In this document: in pieces, positions 1-5,646 of the stretch
How positions within the stretch are numbered: the stretch's first letter is position 1
Layout: each line of letters starts with the position of its first letter
From: Verrucomicrobiota bacterium
Lineage (GTDB): Bacteria > Verrucomicrobiota > Verrucomicrobiia > Limisphaerales > JAGWYX01
Assembly: GCA_018969165.1 (NCBI GenBank)
Contig: JAGWYX010000309.1
Location: 1 to 5,646, forward strand
Direction of reading: 5' to 3'
DNA: 5,646 nt
Position numbers and translations under genes: made by a program
Notes under the pieces: model-generated
Told to the model about the DNA's origin: nothing
Databases searched by the model: none
Seen by the model: only the letters and a program-made list of their open reading frames with translations

Positions 1-1
1 G

Positions 2-3000
2 GAGCAGGTCGAAGTAGTCGTGCGGGCGCAAACCACCCGGCCATGCGTGTTGCACTGGGGGGTACGCCGAAGCCTGGCAGGCGCCTGGGAAACCTTGCCG
101 GCCGAGGCGTGGCCCGAAGGCACCGTCGCTTATGGGCGCGACGCCATGCGCACGAACTTCGTCCGGCAGGATGGAGAAAGCCGCGTGGCCATCCGCATCC
201 GCCCGGCGGCTGCCTACCCGTTTCTGGATTTCGCCCTGTTCTTCCCGGAAGACGGCCGCTGGGACAACAACGGCGGCCGGAATTACCAGGTCGCGCTGAC
301 GGGCGTCGCCGAGGCCGGACCGTCGCTGCTCGAGGCGGTGCATCAACGGATCGGGAAGGTGGAGGTCCTGTTCGAGCGCGTTTTCGAAGTCGAGCAGCAA
401 GGGCGGCTGGCGGCGGCGTTGACGCGAACGGACACCGGCTACCAGGCGTGGCTGATGACGGACGCCCCGGCCCCGCTGGTCCTGCACTGGGGGATCGCCC
501 GGCGGTCCCCGCATGAATGGCTCCTGGCCCCGGAATCGGTGTGGCCGCCCGGCACGACCCTGTGGGAGGGTCACACCGCCCAAACGCCACTTACCCCGGG
601 CGCCGGACGATCGGAGGTGCGGTTCGAGTTTCCAGAAGCCGAAGTGCCCCTGGGGATTCAGTTCGTGCTCCGCCAGGGCGCGGCCGGGCGCTGGTTGAAG
701 GATCGCGGTGGCAATTTCTATCTGCCGGTGCACGTGACGCGCAAGCAGGCGCCGCCGGTGGATGCCACCCGGCTGGCCGGGTTGGGGAACGCGATCGTGC
801 GGGCGGAAACGGGTGGCGGCTCCTGGACGCTGATGCACCGGTACAATCTCTGCCACGACCTGCTCGAGCGGGCGGGGGGCGACGTCCAGGCCCTGGCGTT
901 GCTTTACGTGTGGCTGCGATTCTCGGCCATCCGCCAGTTAACCTGGCAACGGAATTACAATACCAAGCCGCGCGAGCTGAGCCACGCGCAGGATCGGCTG
1001 ACCCAGCGCTTGGCCGAGCAATACCGGGAACACCCGGCCGGCCGGCCGATCCTGCGCCTGATGCTGGCGACCGTCGGCCGCGGCGGCGAAGGCCAGCGGA
1101 TTCGGGACGAGATTCTTGCCATCATGCACCGGCATCACCTCAAGGAGGTGAGCGGGCATTTCATGGAGGAATGGCACCAGAAACTGCACAACAACACCAC
1201 GCCCGATGACCTGGTGATTTGCGAGGCTTACCTCGAGTTCCTCCGCAGCCACGGCAACCGCGAGCGGTTCTATGAGTGGCTCCAGGCCGGCGGCGTCACA
1301 CGACAGCGCCTCGAGCATTTCGAACGACCCATTCGCACGCCTCCGGACTTTGTCCCCCACCTCAAAGACGGATTGATCCACGACTTCGAGAATTTCTTCA
1401 AAACGCTCAAGGCCGTCCACGCCGGGACGGACTTCGAGACCGCGGCCAACTGCGCGCGGGACGTGCTGGACGGCGGGGCGCAGCAGTTGCTGGGCAGCGT
1501 GTGGGAGCACCGGAACGACCCGCCGGAGGCCCTGGTGCCGCTGGTGGCGCAGATCACGGAACTGCGCCATCGGCTGTCCAACCTCCTGAGCCGCACCCCC
1601 CGGTTGCGCGACCTGTTGTATCTGGACCTGGCTTTGGAGCAGCGGCTGCGAGTGCTGGTCGAGCGTCACCTCCAGCCCCACCGCGGCGGTGATGAACTGG
1701 TGGACCTGATTGCGTGGGTGCTGGAGAATGCCGCCCTGTCGTTCGAAGATCCAGAACTGGGGGCTTGCATGCGGCACTGGGAACGCCTGCGTTGCCTGCC
1801 GCGCTTCGGCGCGGATTGGTCGCTGCACGCCAAGTCGGTGACCGACCGCATCGGCCGGGCGTTGAGCGATTGGATCGATCGCTTCTATCAATTGCTCCAG
1901 CCCAAAGCGGAATTTCTGGGGCAGGGTTTCGGCGCGGATACCTGGGCCGTTGTCCTGTTCAGCGAGGAGGTCGTGCGCGGCAGCAGCCTGGGCTTCATTT
2001 TGTCACTGCTCTTGCACCAACTCGAACCGCGCCTGCGCCAGGCCGCCCGGCTCGGCGCCTGGCAGGTCATCAGCCGCGGACGTGGCGCCGGCACGGTCGA
2101 GGTCGTCGAGGCCCTCCGTTCCTTGCAAGGGCGCTCCCTCGCCCGGCCAACCGTGGTCGTGGCCCAACAAGTCGCCGGCGACGAGGAAATCCCCGAAGGC
2201 GTGGCAGCCGTCATCGCTCCGGATGTGACCGACCTGGTGTCGCATGTCGCGGTGCGGGCGCGCAACGCGAACCTGCTCTTCGCGTCCTGCCACGATCCGG
2301 ATTTGCTGCAGCAGTTGCGATCCCTCCGCGGCCAATACCTCGAACTCCATGTGACTGCCGCCGGTGATGTGGTGTTTGAAAAAGCGGCGCCGGCCGCGAC
2401 GCCAACCAAACCGGTGGCGCCGCGCAAACGGCCGGCCACCACCCGCCCGCGTTTCACTCGGTACGCTCTCGGGGTGGAAGCGTTCAGCACACAGACGGTG
2501 GGCGCCAAGTCCCGCCTCCAGGCCGGCCTTCGCGGCCGATTGCCCGACTGGATTCGCCAACCGCCCGCGGTGGCCGTGCCGTTTGGGGTGTTTGAAAAGG
2601 TGTTGGCGATCGCCGAGAACGATCCACACGCGCGCCGCTACGCCGCGCTGACGCGCCAGGTCGAGAGCGACGGAGCCAAAGCCTGCACCGCCTTGCGCGA
2701 GGCGGTTCAAGCGCTGGTCGCCCCGGAGTCACTGCGGGTCGAATTGCAGCAGGCCATGAAGGCGGCCGCCATCGACTGGCCGGGCGACTGGAACGAGGTC
2801 TGGCGCTGTCTGAAGCAGGTCTGGGCCTCCAAATGGAACGAACGCGCCTGGCTCAGCCGCCGGAAAATGGGCGTGGCCGATGCGGACCTGTTCATGGCGG
2901 TGTTGCTCCAGCCGGTGGTGGAAGCGGAGTACGCGTTCGTGGTCCACACGGTCAATCCGGCGACCGGTAACCCCGAGGAACTCTACGCCGAGTTGGTCTG

Positions 3001-3415
3001 CGGGTTGGGCGAGACGCTGGTGGGCAACTACCCCGGCCGCGCGCTGGGATTCGTCTGGAACAAAGCCACCGGAAGGCGCCACCTCACCGCCTTTCCCGGC
3101 AAGAGCCTCGGTCAATTCGGCGGCGGCCTGGTGTTCCGTTCCGACTCCAACGGCGAGGACTTGCCCGGCTACGCCGGCGCCGGGCTGTATGACAGTGTCT
3201 TCCTGCCCGCGCCACGTTCGGTGCTGCTGGATTATTCGGAGGAACCGTTGGTTTGGGACGAAGCCTTCCGCGACCCAATGCTCGGAACCATCGCCCGGCT
3301 GGGAGTCACCGTGGAAGGCCTGCTGGGCGCGCCGCAAGATCTGGAAGGAGTCTGCGCCAAAGGCGAATATTACCTCGTCCAAACCCGGCCTCAGGTCGGC
3401 CTCGACCATGCATAA
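2..3415 (+). CDS. gwd: Alpha-glucan, water dikinase (plant GWD1-like), 5'-partial
   Basis: GWD moves the beta-phosphate of ATP, via a phosphohistidine, onto glucosyl residues of alpha-glucans (C6 in plant GWD1) and the gamma-phosphate onto water. Residues are numbered from the GTG at 20. Two tandem CBM45-like modules each open with LHWG (11-14; 155-158) and close with W-x(4)-GG-x-N-F/Y or a near variant (81-89; 225-234). The GWD-specific helical region follows, with RQLTWQRNYNTKPREL (305-320), TVGRGGEGQRIRDEI (351-365) and EEWHQKLHNN (383-392). The catalytic histidine is H742 in SHVAVRARN. An Ala/Pro-rich linker (about 787-811) leads to the ATP-binding domain, which has GAKS (828-831), WASKWNERA (935-943), GLGETLVGNYPGRA (995-1008), RSDSNGEDLPGYAGAG (1040-1055) and QTRPQ (1121-1125). 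No essential motif appears lost. The frame stays open to the left edge and the codons before the GTG continue the first CBM45 strand, so the true start probably lies upstream. Plant GWD1 is longer, with a transit peptide and more widely separated CBM45s. PPDK, PEP synthase and phosphoglucan dikinase (PWD) fit less well because of the CBM45 pair and middle-region signatures. Confidence 0.95.
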   Translation, partial: EQVEVVVRAQTTRPCVLHWGVRRSLAGAWETLPAEAWPEGTVAYGRDAMRTNFVRQDGESRVAIRIRPAAAYPFLDFALFFPEDGRWDNNGGRNYQVALTGVAEAGPSLLEAVHQRIGKVEVLFERVFEVEQQGRLAAALTRTDTGYQAWLMTDAPAPLVLHWGIARRSPHEWLLAPESVWPPGTTLWEGHTAQTPLTPGAGRSEVRFEFPEAEVPLGIQFVLRQGAAGRWLKDRGGNFYLPVHVTRKQAPPVDATRLAGLGNAIVRAETGGGSWTLMHRYNLCHDLLERAGGDVQALALLYVWLRFSAIRQLTWQRNYNTKPRELSHAQDRLTQRLAEQYREHPAGRPILRLMLATVGRGGEGQRIRDEILAIMHRHHLKEVSGHFMEEWHQKLHNNTTPDDLVICEAYLEFLRSHGNRERFYEWLQAGGVTRQRLEHFERPIRTPPDFVPHLKDGLIHDFENFFKTLKAVHAGTDFETAANCARDVLDGGAQQLLGSVWEHRNDPPEALVPLVAQITELRHRLSNLLSRTPRLRDLLYLDLALEQRLRVLVERHLQPHRGGDELVDLIAWVLENAALSFEDPELGACMRHWERLRCLPRFGADWSLHAKSVTDRIGRALSDWIDRFYQLLQPKAEFLGQGFGADTWAVVLFSEEVVRGSSLGFILSLLLHQLEPRLRQAARLGAWQVISRGRGAGTVEVVEALRSLQGRSLARPTVVVAQQVAGDEEIPEGVAAVIAPDVTDLVSHVAVRARNANLLFASCHDPDLLQQLRSLRGQYLELHVTAAGDVVFEKAAPAATPTKPVAPRKRPATTRPRFTRYALGVEAFSTQTVGAKSRLQAGLRGRLPDWIRQPPAVAVPFGVFEKVLAIAENDPHARRYAALTRQVESDGAKACTALREAVQALVAPESLRVELQQAMKAAAIDWPGDWNEVWRCLKQVWASKWNERAWLSRRKMGVADADLFMAVLLQPVVEAEYAFVVHTVNPATGNPEELYAELVCGLGETLVGNYPGRALGFVWNKATGRRHLTAFPGKSLGQFGGGLVFRSDSNGEDLPGYAGAGLYDSVFLPAPRSVLLDYSEEPLVWDEAFRDPMLGTIARLGVTVEGLLGAPQDLEGVCAKGEYYLVQTRPQVGLDHA

Positions 3416-4283
3416 ACCACGTGCCATCCCCATCGGCAACCAGACGGCGTTCTCCGCCCTCACACCCACCCAACCGTTCGATTACGCCCTGGCCCGCGGC
3501 TTCGACGCCTTCGAGTGGTTCCCCGACAAGAAACCGGACGGGCGCGGCTGGGAGGCGTCAGACTTGAGCGCGGCCCAGCGTCACGCCATCCGGGAAGTGG
3601 CGCAGGCACGGGGCGTGCGGCTCTCGGTGCACGCCCGTTGCCAGGCCCAACCGCTCGAACCGCCAGCCCGTCGGCTGCTGCTGGAAGACCTTCGCCTGGC
3701 CAAAGACCTCGGGGCCGTCCTGCTGAATATTCACCTGTCGGTCACGGAAGGCGTGGCGGCCTACGTGCAGGCGATCACCTGGTTGCTCGACCGCTCGTCG
3801 GATGAGGGGGTGGACCTTGCGATCGAGAATACGCCGCTGACCACTCCACAGGACCTCAATCGACTGTTCGCCGAACTGCGCGACCTCGACTCGGTGCCCA
3901 TCGGTCACGTCGGCATGTGCCTGGACCTGGGGCACGCCAACTTGTGCCCATCGACCCGTAACGATTATCTCGACTATGTCGATCAACTCGACGCCCGGGT
4001 GCCAATCATCCATGTGCACTTGCACGAGAATTGGGGCGACTATGACAGCCACCTCCCCCTGTTCACCGGACCGGCGGGAGTGGATCCTGCCGGCATTCGG
4101 GGTTTCCTGAAGCGGCTGTGGCGACGCCATTACACCGGCTCGATCATTCTTGAGCAATGGCCGCAGCCGCCGGCCCTGCTGGACGAGGCCCGCCAACGCC
4201 TGATCGACTGGTGGCGCGAAACCTCCACCGAGCCTGCCCGGCGCGCAACCGTCCCCGGCCGCATGCAGCGCGCGGGAGTCTGA
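3408..4283 (+). CDS. Sugar phosphate isomerase/epimerase family TIM-barrel protein
   Basis: This 291-residue protein belongs to the xylose isomerase-like / AP endonuclease 2 TIM-barrel superfamily. Its members are metal-dependent sugar or keto-sugar isomerases and epimerases, or related lyases. The likely metal-binding residues are in the expected order: E140 in AIENTP, D173 in MCLDLGHAN, H204 in the HxHxxEN stretch HVHLHENWGDYDSH (202-215), and E249 in IILEQW. H176 is a likely substrate-side histidine. The frame is open much further upstream (to 2880), but that part is an out-of-frame shadow of the dikinase. The ATG at 3408 gives an N-terminus starting MHKPRAIPIGNQTAFS, normal for the family. 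The start overlaps the dikinase stop by 8 nt (ATGCATAA) and has no clear Shine-Dalgarno sequence, so translational coupling is likely. No signal peptide is seen, so the protein is probably cytoplasmic. The last ~20 residues (RETSTEPARRATVPGR and onward) look like a low-complexity tail beyond the barrel. The exact substrate cannot be told from sequence; an endonuclease IV role is unlikely given the HLHEN and LEQW motifs. Confidence 0.85.
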   Translation: MHKPRAIPIGNQTAFSALTPTQPFDYALARGFDAFEWFPDKKPDGRGWEASDLSAAQRHAIREVAQARGVRLSVHARCQAQPLEPPARRLLLEDLRLAKDLGAVLLNIHLSVTEGVAAYVQAITWLLDRSSDEGVDLAIENTPLTTPQDLNRLFAELRDLDSVPIGHVGMCLDLGHANLCPSTRNDYLDYVDQLDARVPIIHVHLHENWGDYDSHLPLFTGPAGVDPAGIRGFLKRLWRRHYTGSIILEQWPQPPALLDEARQRLIDWWRETSTEPARRATVPGRMQRAGV

Positions 4284-4307
4284 GTTTGCTCGCGTTTTCC
4301 ATAATCC

Positions 4308-4321
4308 GACCCGTTCGGGTT
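4308..4321 (+). terminator. Weak hairpin after the isomerase gene, possible terminator
   Basis: GACCCG and CGGGTT can pair (one G-U) around TT, realistically a 5-bp stem with a tight 4-nt loop once the inner G-C opens. It lies 25 bp after the isomerase stop, a plausible place for transcription to end. There is no U-tract downstream (TCCTGGTGCC follows), so it is at best a weak or factor-dependent terminator. Confidence 0.2.
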
Positions 4322-4378
4322 CCTGGTGCCAATGGATGAAGGAGGAGAAGACCGCTCCAAAGCAGGGTGGAACCGAAG

Positions 4379-4407
4379 TTGACAGGGCGGATACTTTGTG
4401 ATACAAA
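4379..4407 (+). promoter_or_regulatory. Sigma70-type promoter for the membrane protein / lactonase unit
   Basis: A perfect -35 consensus TTGACA at 4379-4384 is followed by a 17-bp spacer and TACAAA at 4402-4407, which matches four of six -10 positions. Transcription would start near 4414, about 7 bp after the -10. That is the position of the GTG start codon of the next gene, so the transcript could be leaderless. The -10 lies inside the right arm of the palindrome at 4392-4410, the geometry expected for a repressed promoter. Confidence 0.6.
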
Positions 4408-4410
4408 GTA
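4392..4410. promoter_or_regulatory. Perfect palindrome TACTTTG-TGATA-CAAAGTA, likely operator
   Basis: Two 7-bp arms are exact inverted repeats around a 5-bp centre, 19 bp in all, and AT-rich against a GC-rich background. The site covers the spacer and -10 of the predicted promoter and ends 3 bp before the GTG of the membrane protein gene. Size and position fit binding of a dimeric winged-helix repressor (GntR- or PadR-like size), but no regulator gene is in the window, so the protein that binds is unknown. A hairpin role in RNA is less likely because transcription is predicted to begin downstream. Confidence 0.6.
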
Positions 4411-4413
4411 ACT

Positions 4414-4782
4414 GTGAAATCCCTCAAACGCTCCCTGGCTGCCGTCGAGTGGCTCCTGGTCCTGCCCGCCGTGCTGTTCATGGCCGCGCTCTTCCTGCGC
4501 GAAGTGCAACCGCTGGCGCAGACCGGACGCCTGGTCGAGTGGTTCAGCCACCACTTGGTGCTTGGGCTCTATGTCTGCCTCATCGCGATGCCCCTTGCGG
4601 CCTTGGTCGGCGGGTGCGCGATCGTGGAGCGCACCTGGCGCGCTGATCCGGAATTTCGACGGGCGGCGCTCGAGACGTTCGCCACGCTGCGGGCCCACGC
4701 GGAGTCCCTGTTGGTGGCCGGTGCCACGCTGGTGGCGGGCGGGATTCTGGTGATCGTGGCCCTGCACCTGGTAACCGAGTGA
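4414..4782 (+). CDS. Small three-helix membrane protein of unknown function
   Basis: This 122-residue protein is not recognised as a named family. It has a short basic N-terminus (MKSLKRS), then three hydrophobic segments at about residues 11-28 (VEWLLVLPAVLFMAALFL), 48-69 (HLVLGLYVCLIAMPLAALV and onward) and 97-118 (SLLVAGATLVAGGILVIVAL), each long enough to span the membrane. A charged stretch between helices 2 and 3 (VERTWRADPEFRRAALETF) would form a loop of about 25 residues. The GTG at 4414 is the first possible start after an in-frame stop (TGA 4399-4401) and places a basic tail before helix 1. No ribosome binding site is visible, because the operator-like palindrome ends 3 bp upstream. 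This fits initiation on a leaderless mRNA. The stop lies 2 nt before the ATG of the lactonase gene, so the two are probably co-expressed. A transport-accessory or sensor role is possible but not shown. Confidence 0.75.
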   Translation: MKSLKRSLAAVEWLLVLPAVLFMAALFLREVQPLAQTGRLVEWFSHHLVLGLYVCLIAMPLAALVGGCAIVERTWRADPEFRRAALETFATLRAHAESLLVAGATLVAGGILVIVALHLVTE

Positions 4783-4784
4783 CC

Positions 4785-5615
4785 ATGCGCCTGGACGCCC
4801 ATCAACATTTCTGGCGGTATGACCCCGCCCAGTATCCGTGGATGACCGACGCCATGCAGGGACTCCGGCGGGACTTTTCACCGGACGACCTCAAGCCTTT
4901 GCTGGACACAGTCGGCTTCGACGGCAGCATCGCCGTGCAGGCGCGCCAGAGCCTGGTGGAAACGGAGTGGCTGCTCGAATTGGCCGAGCGGCATTCGTTC
5001 ATCAAAGGGGTTGTCGGCTGGGTGGACTTGCGTTCGCCGGCGCTGCCGGAGCAATTGGAGCGATACACCGCGCACCCGAAGCTTGTGGGCGTCCGGCATG
5101 TCGTCCAGGACGAACCGGATGGAGAGTTCATGCTCGGGACCGACTTCCGGCGCGGGATCGCGCGGCTGCAAGCCTTTGGCCTCGCTTACGACCTGCTGGT
5201 GTTCCCACGCCACCTGCCGGTCGCCCTCCGACTGGTGCGGGAATTCCAAGCACAACCCTTCGTGCTGGACCATATCGGCAAGCCGGCCATTCGCGAACAC
5301 GGACTGGAGCCGTGGGCGTCGGACCTCAGGGCCCTGGCGCGGTGCCAGAACGTCTGGTGCAAGCTTTCGGGCCTGGTGACGGAGGCGGCTTGGCATCAAT
5401 GGCGACCGGCGGACTTCGATTGCTATCTCGACGTGGTGATCGAGGCCTTTGGCGCCCGCCGGCTCATGATCGGCTCGGACTGGCCCGTATGCACCCTCTC
5501 GGCGAGCTACGAGACGACGCTGGGCCTGGTGATGGATTATGTCCGCCGGTTTTCCGCCTCGGAGCAGGCAGCCATACTGGGCGGCAATGGCGAGCGCTTC
5601 TACGTGGGTTCCTAA
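4785..5615 (+). CDS. Amidohydrolase-2 family lactonase (L-fuconolactonase-like, COG3618)
   Basis: This 276-residue TIM-barrel metal hydrolase resembles L-fucono-1,5-lactonase and L-rhamnono-lactonase, which open sugar lactones in oxidative deoxysugar catabolism. It begins with the family hallmark DAHQHFWRYDP (HxH at residues 6 and 8), followed by YPWM. Further motifs are GVRHVVQDE (R104, H105), VLDHIGKP (H163), WCKLSGL (K193), GSDWPVC (D232) and a C-terminal GNGERFY. Length and motif order match the family, so it appears complete and active, with no signal peptide. The ATG at 4785 is chosen because it gives the usual MRLDAHQHFW start. A GTG at 4779 is also in frame and would overlap the previous stop, adding only two residues. 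No strong Shine-Dalgarno sequence is seen, so translation is probably coupled to the membrane protein gene. Other members of this broad family act on different lactones (for example 4-sulfomuconolactone or 2-pyrone-4,6-dicarboxylate), and the substrate cannot be fixed here because no fucose or rhamnose dehydrogenase or dehydratase gene is visible. Confidence 0.88.
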   Translation: MRLDAHQHFWRYDPAQYPWMTDAMQGLRRDFSPDDLKPLLDTVGFDGSIAVQARQSLVETEWLLELAERHSFIKGVVGWVDLRSPALPEQLERYTAHPKLVGVRHVVQDEPDGEFMLGTDFRRGIARLQAFGLAYDLLVFPRHLPVALRLVREFQAQPFVLDHIGKPAIREHGLEPWASDLRALARCQNVWCKLSGLVTEAAWHQWRPADFDCYLDVVIEAFGARRLMIGSDWPVCTLSASYETTLGLVMDYVRRFSASEQAAILGGNGERFYVGS

Positions 5616-5627
5616 ACCTGTTGTCGT

Positions 5628-5646
5628 GAGGCCAAGTTTTGGCGTC
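5628..5646. repeat. Inverted repeat after the lactonase gene, cut by the window edge
   Basis: GCCAA (5631-5635) and TTGGC (5639-5643) pair perfectly around GTT, and the pairing continues outward as GA/TC after one G-G mismatch. It begins 12 bp after the lactonase stop and may extend past the window end. It could be the start of a terminator hairpin or an operator for the next gene; the short visible stem does not decide. Confidence 0.3.

Larger units (their letters stand above)
4284..4413. other. Intergenic region separating two transcription units
   Basis: This is the only sizeable non-coding stretch (130 bp). Its left part has a short GC hairpin (4308-4321, GACCCG-TT-CGGGTT) with no T-run behind it. 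The middle holds a purine-rich GGAGGAGAAG (4341-4350) with no start codon at a useful distance downstream. The right end carries the promoter and palindrome listed separately. Only very short open frames occur (for example ATG 4332 and ATG 4336), and none resembles a protein. Confidence 0.7.

Noticed and set aside
938..1891. Long open frame of 317 codons on the - strand opposite the dikinase
   Set aside because: It runs antisense to the best-conserved GWD region, its translation has no recognisable motif, and GC-rich codon use on the + strand commonly opens such antisense frames.
2880..3407. Upstream part of the isomerase reading frame (possible longer protein)
   Set aside because: Its translation is an Arg/Ser/Trp-rich shadow of the dikinase ATP-binding domain; the family-like sequence begins only at the ATG at 3408.
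2..3415. Alternative calls for the large gene: PEP synthase, pyruvate phosphate dikinase or phosphoglucan water dikinase
   Set aside because: CBM45-like modules and the EEWHQKLHNN middle region are GWD hallmarks, and the domain order (His domain before a C-terminal ATP domain) is opposite to PEP synthase and PPDK. PWD carries a CBM20 instead.
4332..4401. Short open frames (ATG 4332, 16 codons; ATG 4336, 21 codons) near a purine-rich ribosome-binding-like stretch
   Set aside because: The GGAGGA lies after, not before, these starts, and no start codon follows it at 5-10 nt; the peptides look random.
3558..4481. Open frame of 307 codons on the - strand across the isomerase and the spacer
   Set aside because: It is antisense to clear metal-site motifs and crosses the predicted promoter and palindrome; no domain-like features are seen.
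4398..4646. Alternative + strand frame overlapping the small membrane protein
   Set aside because: Its product is an Arg/Pro/Ala-rich mix with no hydrophobic segments, whereas the 4414 frame gives three clean membrane helices and an end fitted to the lactonase start.
1..5646. tRNA, rRNA, CRISPR array, insertion sequence or phage features
   Set aside because: No spaced direct repeats, terminal inverted repeats with a transposase, cloverleaf-like sequence or rRNA-like stretch was seen; nearly all of the window is accounted for by four protein genes.

Overview
This GC-rich, gene-dense window has all its genes on the + strand and looks like chromosome from a free-living bacterium. Tight gene overlaps, GTG starts and a bacterial-type promoter argue against a eukaryotic source, although the largest gene is strikingly plant-like. 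The overall style is compatible with the PVC group, for example Verrucomicrobiota. That placement is inference from general gene content; no marker gene is present.

Region 1 (about 1-4283) is a two-gene unit. The first gene, cut off by the left window edge, encodes an alpha-glucan, water dikinase (GWD, the starch-phosphorylating enzyme best known from plants as R1/SEX1/GWD1). It has two tandem CBM45-like starch-binding modules, the GWD-specific helical middle with the EEWHQKLHNN signature, the phosphohistidine domain (SHVAVRARN) and a complete C-terminal ATP-binding domain. The second gene starts inside the dikinase stop region (ATGCATAA, 8-nt overlap) and encodes a TIM-barrel protein of the sugar phosphate isomerase/epimerase (xylose isomerase-like) superfamily with its metal-binding residues present. 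The overlap predicts translational coupling.

Region 2 (4284-4413) is a 130-bp intergenic stretch. Its right end holds a perfect TTGACA -35 box, a 17-bp spacer, a weaker -10 box and a perfect 7-bp-arm palindrome (TACTTTG-N5-CAAAGTA) covering the -10. The predicted transcription start falls on or next to the GTG of the next gene, so the transcript may be leaderless and controlled by a repressor.

Region 3 (4414-5615) is a second two-gene unit: a 122-residue protein of unknown function with three predicted membrane segments, followed after 2 nt by an amidohydrolase-2 family lactonase (COG3618, L-fuconolactonase/L-rhamnonolactonase-like). The last 31 bp contain an imperfect inverted repeat cut by the window edge.

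Taken together, the window suggests a storage-polysaccharide phosphorylation step linked to sugar-metabolism genes. No phosphatase, amylase, glycogen synthase or regulator lies within the window, so a pathway linking the two units is conjecture.
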